This document shows positions 52,746-61,970 of a stretch of 64,000 nt of DNA, piece by piece. Both the position numbers and the translations under genes were made by a program. Location: positions 186,001 to 250,000 of the forward strand of contig CAWFWE010000001.1 in assembly GCA_963819475.1 (NCBI GenBank). The letters are read 5' to 3'. Source of the DNA: DASUAS01 sp963819475 (GTDB lineage: Bacteria; Actinomycetota; Acidimicrobiia; IMCC26256; DASPTH01). A model generated the notes under the pieces. It saw only the letters and a program-made list of their open reading frames with translations, had not been told where the DNA came from and ran no database searches. Position 1 is the stretch's first letter, and every line of letters starts with the position of its first letter.

Positions 52746-53775
52746 TCACGACGCCGCCCGGTCGATCACCGACTCCCATGCGGGGACCAAGGCGTTCGCC
52801 TCCTCGGCGAACGGGTCGACCAGGCCCCACTGCACCATCGCCCGCGTCGCGGTCACGACGATCACGGCCGCGCCGAACGCCATCCAGTAGTCGAGATCGA
52901 CGAGCGCCCGACCGGTCGCCCGGCTCCAGCGCGCCCACGTCTCCTGCTCGGGCGGCACGCCGGGCAACGGCGTGTCGTCGCTGTCCGCGTTGCGTCCGTT
53001 CGAGGAACAAGCTGTATCCGACATCGGCGACGGGATTGCCGACGTAGGCGACCTCGAAGTCGACCAGCGCGCGGACCTCCGGCCCCACCACGACCCCGTT
53101 CACCAGCCGGGCGTCACCCATGCAGAGGGCGGGCGGCTCCTCGGCCGACGGTGGGATGTTGGCGGCGAGCCAGTCGAACATCGCGACCTGGCGTGGCGCC
53201 TGCTCCGCGGTCACGACGTCCAGCAACGCGTCCCGCCAGTACCCGAGGACGTCGACGGCGCCGGACGGCCCGTCGTACTCCTCCGCCAGCGACGTCGGAT
53301 CGATCCGGTGCACGGCGCCGAGCGCGTCGTGGAAGGAGTCCCAGACGGCACGTTGGGCGCGGGCGTCGGCATCCCGGAACCAGCCCGGGCCGTGGTACCC
53401 CCCCGGTGCCGCGTCGGGCACGCTGCGGCCGTCCACGAAGTCCATCACGAAGCAGGGTCGACCCATCACGCGCGTGCCGGTGTCGATGGCGAGCACCGCG
53501 GGGACCGGCGCGCCCTGCCGTCCGAGGCCGGCGACGACGCGGGCCTCGCGGCACGGGTCGAGCCGGTACACCACGCTCGGCGAGCGCGGCGCCTTCAGCA
53601 CCATCTGCCGGAGGTCGTCTGCCACGGTGACGTCGAGCCGCCACGCGCCGTTGGCGTAGCCGCCGGGCAGCTGCTCGACCACGACACGCGTGACCGGGCA
53701 GCCGAGCGCGTCGCGCAGCCACTCCCCGAGCACCTCGGCGTCGGGCCGTTCCGTCGCCTGCACCGCGCCGGTCAT
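52746..53775 (-). pseudogene. Aminoglycoside-phosphotransferase (APH)-family protein, frameshifted near 53.0 kb
   Basis: From ATG 53775 the frame encodes an APH-like kinase: VVEQLPGGYANGAWRLDV, MVLKAPRSPSVVYRLDPCREARVV (Lys), CFVMDFVDGRS, CMGDARLVNGVVVGPEVRALVDFEVAYVGNPVADVGYSLFLERT. The catalytic HxD-N motif is altered to MGDARLVN, with Asp and Asn retained. Homology then moves to another frame (DDTPLPGVPPEQETWARWSRATGRALVDLDYWMAFGAAVIVV to DRAAS, ending 52746). The shift lies around 52985-53015. In actinobacteria such genes often accompany acyl-CoA dehydrogenases. It overlaps the upstream LLM stop by 4 bases. Confidence 0.8.
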
Positions 53776-54749
53776 CCCGCCGCCGCGGGCATGACCTCGT
53801 CGGCGACGATCCGCAGGTAGCGCCACGCCAGCTCCGGTGGCAGCCCCCCGATGAGCGGATGCAGTGGCAGCGGCGCACCCGCGCGCACGTGGGCGATCGC
53901 CTCGTCGACCGTGAAGATGCGGTGACTGCGGTTCTCGGTCCGGAGCTCCTCGGCAGTGTCGACGAACGAGAGGCTGGCGGTGTCGGTGTTGCCCTCGTTC
54001 CACTCGGCGTAGCTGCGCACGTCGTGCATGAGGTAGGGCCCGAGCTCCTCCCAGGCGCGGTCGAGGTCGTCGGCGACGAAGACGGTGCTGGGCGCGTCGA
54101 CCGGCGACAGGATGCACGTCCCCGGTTCGTGACCGGCGTCCCGTGCCGCCGCTTCGTACGCCACCCCGAGCTCGGGATCACCCTTCTGCGCGAGGAACCC
54201 GATGCCGTGGCGCCCGGCCCGGCGCGCCGCCGCCACGCTCCCGCCCCCCCACGCGACCATCGGCCCTCCCGGGGTGACGGGCGGCGGCGTGACGTGGATG
54301 CGCCGGCCTTCGTGCTCGAACGGCTCGCCGGTCTTCGCCTTCAGCAGCACACCGAGGGTCTCCTCCGCGATCTTGCCCCGCCGGTGGTAGTCGACCCCGT
54401 GCATCTCGTACTCGACCGGTCGGTACCCGATGGCCGCCACGTACGACACTCGCCCGCTGCTGATGATGTCGAGCACCGCCATCTCTTCCGCCAGGCGGAC
54501 CGGGTCGTAGAGCGGGAGGAGCACCACCGCGATGGTGATCGGCAAGGTCGTGGTGCGGGCGGCCATGGCGCCGGCCAGGACGATGGGCGACGGCAGGTAA
54601 CCGTCGCTCGACGTGTGGTGCTCGCACAGCAGCGCGCTCACGCAGCCGCGCGATTCGGCCCAGGCCGCCATCTCCAGTGCGGCGGCATAGAGCTCCGTTG
54701 CCGGCGCGCCGGTGTCGGGCGCCCGCATGTCGAAGCGCATGGTGAACAT
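53772..54749 (-). CDS. LLM-class (F420-dependent-type) flavin oxidoreductase
   Basis: The 325-residue protein has the luciferase-like TIM barrel: LYAAALEMAAWAESRGCVSALLCEHHTSSDGYLPSPIVLAGAMAARTTTLPITIAVVLLPLYDPVRLAEEMAVLDIISSGRVSYVAAIGYRPVEYEMHGVDYHRRG. EHH and the GR-x-AAIGYRP strand are typical of F420 or FMN users. It likely performs hydride transfer on a ketone, alcohol or enone. The ATG at 54749 has a GAGAGGAG site. It heads or follows the SDR in a minus-strand group with the APH-like gene. Confidence 0.92.
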   Translation of the reverse strand: MFTMRFDMRAPDTGAPATELYAAALEMAAWAESRGCVSALLCEHHTSSDGYLPSPIVLAGAMAARTTTLPITIAVVLLPLYDPVRLAEEMAVLDIISSGRVSYVAAIGYRPVEYEMHGVDYHRRGKIAEETLGVLLKAKTGEPFEHEGRRIHVTPPPVTPGGPMVAWGGGSVAAARRAGRHGIGFLAQKGDPELGVAYEAAARDAGHEPGTCILSPVDAPSTVFVADDLDRAWEELGPYLMHDVRSYAEWNEGNTDTASLSFVDTAEELRTENRSHRIFTVDEAIAHVRAGAPLPLHPLIGGLPPELAWRYLRIVADEVMPAAAG

Positions 54750-54798
54750 CCGAGAACGCTCCTCTCGTCGCGCCGCGGGCTCGCCGGCGCGGGACCGG

Positions 54799-55588
54799 TC
54801 AGCCGGAGAACCAGGTCCCGGCGTCGTTGATGAGCACCTGGCCGGTCATCTTGGAGCTCTCGTCCGAGGCGAGGAACAGGACGATGCCGGTCATGTCCTC
54901 GGGCTCCAGCGTGGTCTTCAGCAGGGAGGTCTGCACAAGGGACTCGATGAGGGGCTCGGGGATGACCGCCTTCGCCGCCGGCGACATGGTCACGCCGGGG
55001 CAGACCGCGTTCACCCGGATGTTCCGGTTCCCGAGCATCTGGGCCATGACCCGCGACTGGCGGATTACCATCCACTTGGTCATGCCGTAGCCCTCGGGCG
55101 CGAGCGTGGGCGCGGGCGCGTCGTCGGGAAGCTGGTAGATCGACGGGAGGGGGAGCGGGAACGCCGCGGTCGACGAGATGTTCACGATCGAGCCGTGGCG
55201 CTGCTCCCACAGGTAGGGCAGCACGCCGTTCGAGGCGTGGATGATGCCCATGAAGTTGACCGCGAGGAAGTCGTCCCAGGTCGCGGTGAGCTGGTCGAAC
55301 ATCAGCCCGGCGTTGTTCACGAGGCAGTCGACGCGCCCGAAGCGGTCGACGACCGTCCGGCCCATCGCCGCCATCTGCTCGGCGTCGGTGACGTCGGCCT
55401 CGAGCACGAGCGCCTCGCGGCCCATGCCCTTGATGTCGTCCGCCACCGGCCCGGCCTGTTCGATGCGCTTGAGGTCGATGATCGCGACGTCGGCGCCCTC
55501 CGCGGCCATCGCCCGCGCGGTACGCGGCGCCGATCCCCTGCGCGGCCCCGGTCACGATGCACACCTTGTCCTGCAGCCGATCCCCCAC
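54799..55588 (-). pseudogene. SDR with a one-base frameshift near its N-terminus
   Basis: The start is GTG 55588 with a GGAGAGGGGAG site; the first frame gives VGDRLQDKVCIVTGAAQGIGAA and then loses homology. From about 55530 another frame continues TARAMAAEGADVAIIDL through NNAGLMFDQL, NISSTAAF, YGMTK and the end at 54799. Removing a single base in the codon after GIGAA restores a canonical SDR N-terminus. The rest is intact, with Tyr and Lys of YxxxK (YGMTK). This may be a recent mutation or a sequence error. It lies upstream of the LLM gene. Confidence 0.85.
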
Positions 55589-55643
55589 GTGCTCCCCTCT
55601 CCACCCCGGGGACGCGCCCCGGCCCGGCCTTGACAGGGCGACG

Positions 55644-55658
55644 ATACATCTGACATTT
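55644..55658. promoter_or_regulatory. Operator-like site shared with 60128-60142
   Basis: ATACATCTGACATTT matches the perfect palindrome at 60128-60142 at 12 of 15 positions, and both are followed by TT(G)CCGGA. It lies in the divergent promoter between the SDR (55588) and the DapB-like gene (55712). Confidence 0.5.
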
Positions 55659-55711
55659 TCCGGACGCTCACCGTCCCACGTACCCGCTGGGCGCGACCCG
55701 GGGAGACCCAC

Positions 55712-56779
55712 ATGCCAACCCGACCCGTGCGAGTCGCCGTGTGGTCCACCGGGGGCATCGGATCGATCGCCATCCGCGCCGTCGACCGGCGGCCCGACCT
55801 CGAGCTGGTCGGCGTGTGGGTGCACAGTCCCGAGAAGGTGGGGCGCGACGCGGGCGAGCTCGCCGGGGGCGACCCGGTCGGCGTCACCGCCACCGACGAC
55901 GTCGACGCGATCCTCGCCGAGGGTGTCGACTGCGTCGTCTACGCCGCGCAGGGACCGGAGCAGGACGCCGGCTCCGTCCCCGACTACGTGCGGTTGCTCT
56001 CCGCCGGGGTCAACGTCGTGACCACCAGCTCGTGGGCGCTCCTCTACCCGCCGACGTACGAGCCCACCTGGCGAGCACAGCTGGACGAGGCGGCGGCCAA
56101 GGGCGAGGCAACGCTCTACGCCTCGGGCATCGAACCGGGCTTCGCGGCCGACCAGCTGCCGATCCTGCTCACGACGATGTCGAACACGATCAGGTCGATC
56201 CGATCGTCGGAGATCGCCATGTACGACACCTACCCGGTGACGTTCATGATGATGGACGTCATGGGGTTCGGGAAGCCCCTCGACTACGAGCCGATGCTGG
56301 CGCTCCCGGGCGCGCTCATCTCGGCGTGGGGGCCCGGCATCAACCTGATCGCCTCGGCCCTCGGCGTCGAGCTCGACGAGATCCGCGAGGAGTTCGACCG
56401 GGTGGTCACCGACCGCACGCTCGAGGTCGCGTGCGGCACCATCGAGGCGGGCACGTGCGGCGCGCTGCGCACACAGGCCATCGGCGTGGTCGACGGTCGG
56501 GACGCGATCGTCATCGAGCACGTGAACCGCATGGCCGCCGACCTCGCCCCCGACTGGCCCACCAGCGAACGCGACGGCCTCTACCGGATCACCATCGACG
56601 GTGACCCCGACATCGTGTGCGAGATGGCCGCAGGCGACCCACAGCACGCGAGCCCCGGTGCGATGGTCGCCACCGCGATGCGCGTCGTGAACGCGGTCCC
56701 CTACGTCGTCGACGCACCATCCGGGCTCCTCAGCTCGCTCGACCTCCCCATCACCGCCCCTCGCCACGCGCTGACGTGA
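55712..56779 (+). CDS. Dihydrodipicolinate-reductase-like NAD(P)-binding oxidoreductase
   Basis: The 355-residue protein opens VRVAVWSTGGIGSIAIRAVDRRPDLELVGVWVHSPEKVGRDAGELAG, the DapB/DapDH-like Rossmann start, and has a C-terminal substrate domain with GIEPGFAADQLPILLTTMSNTIRSIRSSEIAMYDTY. It is a paralog-type family in actinobacteria with unknown natural substrate, not lysine-pathway DapB itself. Its stop overlaps the GTG of the molybdopterin oxidoreductase by 4 bases, so the two are coupled. Confidence 0.85.
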   Translation: MPTRPVRVAVWSTGGIGSIAIRAVDRRPDLELVGVWVHSPEKVGRDAGELAGGDPVGVTATDDVDAILAEGVDCVVYAAQGPEQDAGSVPDYVRLLSAGVNVVTTSSWALLYPPTYEPTWRAQLDEAAAKGEATLYASGIEPGFAADQLPILLTTMSNTIRSIRSSEIAMYDTYPVTFMMMDVMGFGKPLDYEPMLALPGALISAWGPGINLIASALGVELDEIREEFDRVVTDRTLEVACGTIEAGTCGALRTQAIGVVDGRDAIVIEHVNRMAADLAPDWPTSERDGLYRITIDGDPDIVCEMAAGDPQHASPGAMVATAMRVVNAVPYVVDAPSGLLSSLDLPITAPRHALT

Positions 56780-58881
56780 CCACGGTCCGCACGTTCTGTC
56801 GCCTCTGCGAGGTCGGCTGCGGCCTGGTGGCGACGGTCGAGGACGGCACGCTGGTGCGGCTCCGGCCCGATCACGATCATCCGGTCACCCACGGGTTCGC
56901 GTGCAGCACGGGCGTGCGCGGTGCCGACCTCCACCACGACCCCGACCGCGTCCGGAGCCCGCAACGGCGGACCGGCGACACGTTCGCGCCCGTCGGCTGG
57001 GACGAGGCCATCGGCGAGATCGGCGCGCGCGTCGACGCCATCGTCGCCGAGCACGGCCCCAGCGCGCTCGGCGTCTACATCGGCAACCCCACGGCGTTCA
57101 ACGCGCTGGGCAGCGCGTCGGCGATGCACTTCGCCGCCGCCCTCGGCACCGACCGCAAGTTCTCCGCGGTGACGCAGGACTGCTCGAACAAGTACGCGGT
57201 CGCCGAGCTGCTGTACGGCGCGACGACCGCCACCCCGATTCCCGATCTCGACCGGACCGACCTGCTGCTGTGGATCGGCTCCAACCCGCGGGTGAGCAAG
57301 TCGTCGTTCCTCAGCATCGCCGATCCCGTGCAGGCGCTCCGGCACATCCGCGAGCGCGGCGGTCGCGTCGTGTTCGTCGATCCGCGCGACGTGGAACCGG
57401 ACATCGGCGAGACGCTGCAGCTGCGGCCGGACAGCGACCCGTACCTGCTGGCGGCCATGCTCCACGAGATCGACCGGAGCGTCGGCTTCCGGCTCGGCGC
57501 GCTGGACGGCCGGGTCGACGGCCTCGACGCGGTGCGCGCGTTCGTGGCGCCGTACTCGCCGGAGGCGGTGGCCGCCGTCGTCGGCCTGCCCGCGGAGACC
57601 ATCGCCCGCCTCGGGCGCGACTTCGCGTCGGCGGAACGCGCATCCATCCATGCGTCGACCGGTCTCAACATGGGTCGGCAGGGCGCGCTCGCCTACTGGC
57701 TCGTGCAGATGCTGCTCCTCGTCACCGGCAACCTCGACCGCCCCGGCGGGAACTACTTCGGACGGCGCGGGATCCCCGCGCCCCCGGCGCCGGTCGACCG
57801 GACCGTCGCATCCTTCGAAGCCGGCCCGTGGGGTCCGTTCCGGCGCGCCGTGGGGATGGTGCCCTCCGCCGTCCTGCCCGAGCACATCCACGACGCGCAG
57901 GCACCACTGCGCGCGCTGTTCGTCGTCGCCGGCAACCCGGCGCTGACCGTGGGCGGGGGGAACCATCTCGAGGGCGCGCTGCGATCGCTCGACCTCCTCG
58001 TGAGCATCGACCTCTACCGCAACGCCACCGGTGAACTGGCCGACTACGTGCTCCCCGCCACCGACCAGTTCGAGCGCGAAGACCTGAACGTGTTCGTACA
58101 AGGCGTCCAGGGTGAGCCGTTCGTGCAGTGGACGCCGCAGGTCGTGGAGCCGTGCGGCGAGCAACGGCAGGAGTGGGAGATCTACGGAGCGCTGCTCCAG
58201 GCGATGGGACGGGACCCGCTGCTCGCGCCGGGCACCGACGACCCGATGCTGCTGTTCGACGGCGCGCTCGCGCCCGGCGGCACGAGCATCGACGCGCTGC
58301 GCGACGCGGGCGGCATCGTGCCGCTGGCGGAGCCCGGCGCGGGAGGCTCCCTCGGCCGTCGCGGGATCGACGGCGTGATCGCCGCGGTGCCCGACGGCTT
58401 CCGTTCGACGCTCGCGCGCGGCCACGCGCTGTTCGAGGAGCTCGGCGCCGAGCCCGTCGACCAGTTCAAGCTGATCACCCGACGGACTCGCAACACCATC
58501 AACTCGACGCTGCACAACCTCCCCACCGCCGCGCCCGACGACGAACCGAACCCGCTCTGGATGAACCCCGACGACGCTCGGCGCCTCGGCGTCGCCGCGG
58601 GCGAGCGCGTGGCGGTGACCAACGCCTACGGCGCCATCGAGGCGGGCGTCCGGTTCGACCCGCGCCTGCGCACGGGAGTCGTCGCCATGACCCACGGCTT
58701 CGGCAATGCCGCGACCACGGGCATGCCCGGCGCGCAGCGCCACGCGGGCGTGAACGTGAACGTCCTCGCGCCGCACGGGCCCGGGACGTTCGACCCGGTC
58801 AGCTGCATGTCGCAGGTCACCGGCATCCCCGTCGACGTCCGTCCCGCGGCGACGACGCGGCTCATCGCGGCCGCAACCTGA
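56776..58881 (+). CDS. Molybdopterin oxidoreductase (formate dehydrogenase/FdhF-like family)
   Basis: The 701-residue protein starts at GTG 56776 and has an N-terminal 4Fe-4S site: Cys8, Cys11, Cys15 and Cys43 (FCRLCEVGCGL, GFACSTG). The molybdenum ligand region reads TQDCSNKY with Cys136, the position that is Sec or Cys in formate dehydrogenases. Then come LLLWIGSNPRVSKSS, LNMGRQGALAYWLVQMLLLVTGNLDRPGGNYFG and the dinucleotide-binding C-terminus (NPLWMNPDDARRLGVAAGERVAV). There is no twin-Arg signal, so it is cytosolic. No other redox subunit is present. It may act on a substrate linked to the DapB-like partner, not necessarily formate. Confidence 0.93.
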   Translation: MTTVRTFCRLCEVGCGLVATVEDGTLVRLRPDHDHPVTHGFACSTGVRGADLHHDPDRVRSPQRRTGDTFAPVGWDEAIGEIGARVDAIVAEHGPSALGVYIGNPTAFNALGSASAMHFAAALGTDRKFSAVTQDCSNKYAVAELLYGATTATPIPDLDRTDLLLWIGSNPRVSKSSFLSIADPVQALRHIRERGGRVVFVDPRDVEPDIGETLQLRPDSDPYLLAAMLHEIDRSVGFRLGALDGRVDGLDAVRAFVAPYSPEAVAAVVGLPAETIARLGRDFASAERASIHASTGLNMGRQGALAYWLVQMLLLVTGNLDRPGGNYFGRRGIPAPPAPVDRTVASFEAGPWGPFRRAVGMVPSAVLPEHIHDAQAPLRALFVVAGNPALTVGGGNHLEGALRSLDLLVSIDLYRNATGELADYVLPATDQFEREDLNVFVQGVQGEPFVQWTPQVVEPCGEQRQEWEIYGALLQAMGRDPLLAPGTDDPMLLFDGALAPGGTSIDALRDAGGIVPLAEPGAGGSLGRRGIDGVIAAVPDGFRSTLARGHALFEELGAEPVDQFKLITRRTRNTINSTLHNLPTAAPDDEPNPLWMNPDDARRLGVAAGERVAVTNAYGAIEAGVRFDPRLRTGVVAMTHGFGNAATTGMPGAQRHAGVNVNVLAPHGPGTFDPVSCMSQVTGIPVDVRPAATTRLIAAAT

Positions 58882-60079
58882 CGAAGGCGGGAGACAGGTC
58901 GTCGACGGCCGTCACTCCGAGCAGCTGCATGGTGCGGCGGATCTCGGTGGTGAGGATGTCGGCGGCGCGTCGGACCCCGACCTCGCCGCCGGCCATGAGG
59001 CCGTACAAGTACGCGCGACCGACGAGACAGGCACGGGCGCCGAGGGCGACGGCGGCGACGACGTCGCCGCCGTTCAGGATGCCGCCGTCGACGTAGACCT
59101 CGGCCCGGTCGCCGATCGCGTCCACGATCTCGGGCAGGACCTCCAGCGGGACCGTCGACCGGTCGAGCTGCCGGCCGCCGTGGTTCGAGACGACGACCGC
59201 GTCGGCGCCGCGTTCGACGACCGCGCGGGCGTCCGCCACGTCGAGGATGCCCTTGACCACCAGGCCTCCGTTCCAGGTGTCACGCAGCCAGGTCACGTCG
59301 GCGAGGGTCACGCTCGGGTCGAGCGCACCACCCAGCCCCTTCGCCAGGGTGCTCTCTCCCTCGTGGAGCGCGACGAACCCCAACGGCTCCGTGGTGAGGA
59401 AGTCGAACGCCCATGCGGGGTGACGCGCCGCGTCGAGGATGGTCCGGGCTCGCAGCATGGGCGGCAGGGTGAGGCCGTTCCGCAGGTCGCGTCGGCGCGC
59501 GCCGGTCACGGGCACGTCGACGGTGAGCACCAGCGTCGAGTAGCCGTCGGCCGCGACGCGCGCCAGCAGATCCCGGCTGGCCACCCGATCGCCCCACACG
59601 TAGAGCTGGAACCAGTTGTTCCCGGCCGGCGCGGCGGCCATCACGTCGGCCGTCGTCGTGGTGCCGCCGGTCGACAGCGCGTACGGGATGCCCACGTCCT
59701 GGGCAACCCGGGCGACCGCCCGTTCACCTTCGTGGTGCATCAGCCGGGTCGCCCCGGTGGGCGCGAACACGAGCGGGAACGCGGACCGCGTCCCCAGGAT
59801 CGTGGTGGACGGATCCACCACCGCGACGTCGCGGAGCACCCGGGGCCGGAGCTCGACCCGGGCGAACGCGTCGCGGCTGCGGGCGAGTCCGAGCTCCGCG
59901 TCGGCCGCACCGTCGACGTAGTCGAACACCGCTCGTGGCGCGCGCCGGCGCGCGAGGTCACGCAGCTCGGGAATGGAGGACGCGCGGGCGACCCGGGCGG
60001 CGGCCCGGTCCCGGCGGGGAGGCTCGAGCCGGAGCATGTCGCGGAGCTCCGACCAGCGGGGACGGCGGCGTCGGGTCAT
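58862..60079 (-). CDS. FMN-dependent alpha-hydroxy-acid dehydrogenase (lactate dehydrogenase/glycolate oxidase family)
   Basis: The 405-residue TIM-barrel flavoenzyme has FDYVDGAADAELGLARSRDAF, FPLVFAPTGATRLMHHEGE, the STGGTTTTADVM strand, LTVDVPVTGARRRDLRNGL, VVKGILDVADA (FMN Lys), VVVSNHGGRQLD (catalytic His, Arg) and YVDGGILNGGDVVAAVALGARACLVGRAYLYGL. It oxidises 2-hydroxy acids to 2-oxo acids. The start is ATG 60079. Its 3' end overlaps the convergent oxidoreductase by 20 bases. The divergent promoter region with two palindromes probably controls it and the ECH operon. Confidence 0.94.
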   Translation of the reverse strand: MTRRRRPRWSELRDMLRLEPPRRDRAAARVARASSIPELRDLARRRAPRAVFDYVDGAADAELGLARSRDAFARVELRPRVLRDVAVVDPSTTILGTRSAFPLVFAPTGATRLMHHEGERAVARVAQDVGIPYALSTGGTTTTADVMAAAPAGNNWFQLYVWGDRVASRDLLARVAADGYSTLVLTVDVPVTGARRRDLRNGLTLPPMLRARTILDAARHPAWAFDFLTTEPLGFVALHEGESTLAKGLGGALDPSVTLADVTWLRDTWNGGLVVKGILDVADARAVVERGADAVVVSNHGGRQLDRSTVPLEVLPEIVDAIGDRAEVYVDGGILNGGDVVAAVALGARACLVGRAYLYGLMAGGEVGVRRAADILTTEIRRTMQLLGVTAVDDLSPAFVRLRPR

Positions 60080-60102
60080 CGTGGTCCTGTCCTCCGAGCA
60101 GC

Positions 60103-60123
60103 CGACGGTCGATTTGACCGTCG
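60103..60123. promoter_or_regulatory. Palindrome in divergent promoter
   Basis: CGACGGTC (60103-60110) and GACCGTCG (60116-60123) are exact complements around GATTT. The site lies 24 bases upstream of the minus-strand ATG at 60079 and 5 bases from the second palindrome. Confidence 0.5.
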
Positions 60124-60127
60124 ACCC

Positions 60128-60142
60128 AAATGTCTGACATTT
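60128..60142. promoter_or_regulatory. Perfect 15-bp palindrome (regulator site)
   Basis: AAATGTCTGACATTT has 7-bp perfect arms around one T and a GT-3-AC core of the GntR/FadR type. A partial copy lies at 55644-55658. It is in the promoter of the ECH-hydrolase-SDR operon. Confidence 0.6.
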
Positions 60143-60207
60143 TGCCGGAACCGGTGCCGAACGCTCGACTGCGCTCGACCACCCGGCGTACGAGAGGATT
60201 GCCACCC

Positions 60208-61011
60208 ATGACGTACGAGACGATCCTCTACGAGGTCGCCGACCGGATCGCCACCATCACGTTCAACCGCCCGGAGCGGCTGAACGCGGTCAACGAGCAG
60301 ATGATCAGCGAGCTCAACCATGCCTACACCCGCGCCGAGGGCGACGACGACGTCTGGACGCTCATCGTGACCGCGACCGGCCGGGCGTTCTGCGCCGGCG
60401 CCGACGTCGAGAAGATCCCCGAGGACGGCAAGGCTCCACACGAAGGTCGGTACCTCTCGCAGTACAAGCAGTGGGAGGCGCCCCAGGAGGCGACGCCGCC
60501 GTTCCGCACGATGGCGAAGCCGATCGTGGTGGCGGTCAACGGCATCTGCTGCGGAGCCGGGATGGACCTGGTGACCACCGGCGACATCACGATCGCGACG
60601 GAGGACGCGACGTTCTTCGACCCTCACGTGAGCATCGGCCTCGTCTCCGGACGCGAGATGGTTCGCGTCGCCCGCGCCCTTCCGATCAACGTCGCCATGC
60701 GGATGGCGTTGCTCGGCAAGCAGGAGCGCCTGAGCGCGCAGCGAGCCTACGAGCTCGGCTTCATCACCGAGATCGTCCGATCGGATGAGCTCCAGGCGCG
60801 CGCGCGGGAGCTGGCGCAGCTGGTCAACCGCAACGCGCCGCTCGCGGTCCGGGGCACGCGGCTCGCGATCCGCAAGGGCCTCGACCTCCCACTCCACGAG
60901 GCCGAGATCCTCGCCGAAGCGTTCCGGGAGCGCGTGCTGCACACCGAGGACTCGCTCGAAGGACCCCGTGCCTTCATGGAGAAGCGTGACCCGGAGTGGA
61001 AGTGCGAATGA
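60208..61011 (+). CDS. Enoyl-CoA hydratase/isomerase family protein
   Basis: The 267-residue crotonase-family protein has FNRPERLNAVNEQM, FCAGADVEKIPE (first oxyanion loop), AVNGICCGAGMDLVTTGDITIATEDATFFDPHVSIGLVSG, and a C-terminal FMEKRDPEWKCE ending typical of true enoyl-CoA hydratase-like members. It shares the EDATFFDPHVS stretch with the ECH at 4351. It is the first gene of a plus-strand operon with a hydrolase and an SDR. Start is ATG 60208. Confidence 0.93.
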   Translation: MTYETILYEVADRIATITFNRPERLNAVNEQMISELNHAYTRAEGDDDVWTLIVTATGRAFCAGADVEKIPEDGKAPHEGRYLSQYKQWEAPQEATPPFRTMAKPIVVAVNGICCGAGMDLVTTGDITIATEDATFFDPHVSIGLVSGREMVRVARALPINVAMRMALLGKQERLSAQRAYELGFITEIVRSDELQARARELAQLVNRNAPLAVRGTRLAIRKGLDLPLHEAEILAEAFRERVLHTEDSLEGPRAFMEKRDPEWKCE

Positions 61012-61047
61012 CGCGCTGAGCGCGCGAACGCGGAGGGGGAGTGATCC

Positions 61048-61944
61048 GTGCCCAGCACCGCGCACGAGGCGATGGTGGCGCAGATCATCGCCACCGGCCA
61101 GCGGACCCCGGAAGCGACGCCGACGCCGGAGGTCATGGCGGCGACGCGGGCGTCCGAGCACGTGGCGGTCCCGCCGGCGCCGGAGGACATGCGGGTCGAG
61201 GACGCGACGGTCGGCGGGGTCCCCTGCGTCCTCGTGTCACCGTCGGCGGGCGAGCCGGACGGCACCATCGTCTTCGTGCACGGCGGCGGCTACATCTGGA
61301 TGTCGGCGCGCACGCATCTGCTGGTCGCCGCCGCGCTGGCGCGTGCGAGCGGGTGCCGGTGCGTCAGCGTCGACTACCGCCGCGCGCCGGAACATCCCTA
61401 CCCGGCACCGGTGGAGGACCTCGTCGCCGTGTACCGCAGCCTGCTCGACGGAGGCGTCGGGCCCGAGGAGATGGCCTTCGCCGGGGACTCCGCCGGGGGT
61501 GGCCTGGTGGTGGCCGGCCTGGTCGCGCTGCGCGACGCCGGCACCGCCCTCCCGGCCGCGGCGTTGAGCATCTCGCCCTGGACGGATCTGACGGTGACCG
61601 GCGCATCGGCCGATACGCTCGACGATCCGATCGTGAGCGGCACCGCGCTGCGCATGATGGCATCGATGTACCTCGACGGCGCCAGCCCCACCTCCCCAAC
61701 CGCGTCACCGCTGTACGCCGATCTGACCGGCCTGCCGCCCCTGCTCGTCCAGGTGGGCACGCGGGAAGCGCTGCTCGACGACACGCGGCGACTCGTCGAG
61801 CGCGCCCGGGAGGCCGGCGTCGACGTCACCCTGCACGAGTTCGCGGACGTCGTGCACATGTGGGTCGTGATCGGCCCCGACATCCCGGAATCCTTGGAGG
61901 CGTACCGGGAGGCCGGCGCCTTCCTCCGCGCTCACATGGCGTGA
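61048..61944 (+). CDS. Alpha/beta hydrolase, HSL type
   Basis: The 298-residue protein has VFVHGGGYIWMSART (oxyanion), AGDSAGGGLVVAGL (nucleophile), LLVQVGTREALLDD (Asp region) and FADVVHMWVV (His). It should hydrolyse short or cyclic esters or lactones. Start is GTG 61048 with a GGAGGGGG-like site. It lies between ECH and SDR on one transcript. It resembles the hydrolase at 19833 in motifs but not in flanks. Confidence 0.93.
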   Translation: MPSTAHEAMVAQIIATGQRTPEATPTPEVMAATRASEHVAVPPAPEDMRVEDATVGGVPCVLVSPSAGEPDGTIVFVHGGGYIWMSARTHLLVAAALARASGCRCVSVDYRRAPEHPYPAPVEDLVAVYRSLLDGGVGPEEMAFAGDSAGGGLVVAGLVALRDAGTALPAAALSISPWTDLTVTGASADTLDDPIVSGTALRMMASMYLDGASPTSPTASPLYADLTGLPPLLVQVGTREALLDDTRRLVERAREAGVDVTLHEFADVVHMWVVIGPDIPESLEAYREAGAFLRAHMA

Positions 61945-61970
61945 ACAGCCGGCGGCCACAGGAGGTGCCC

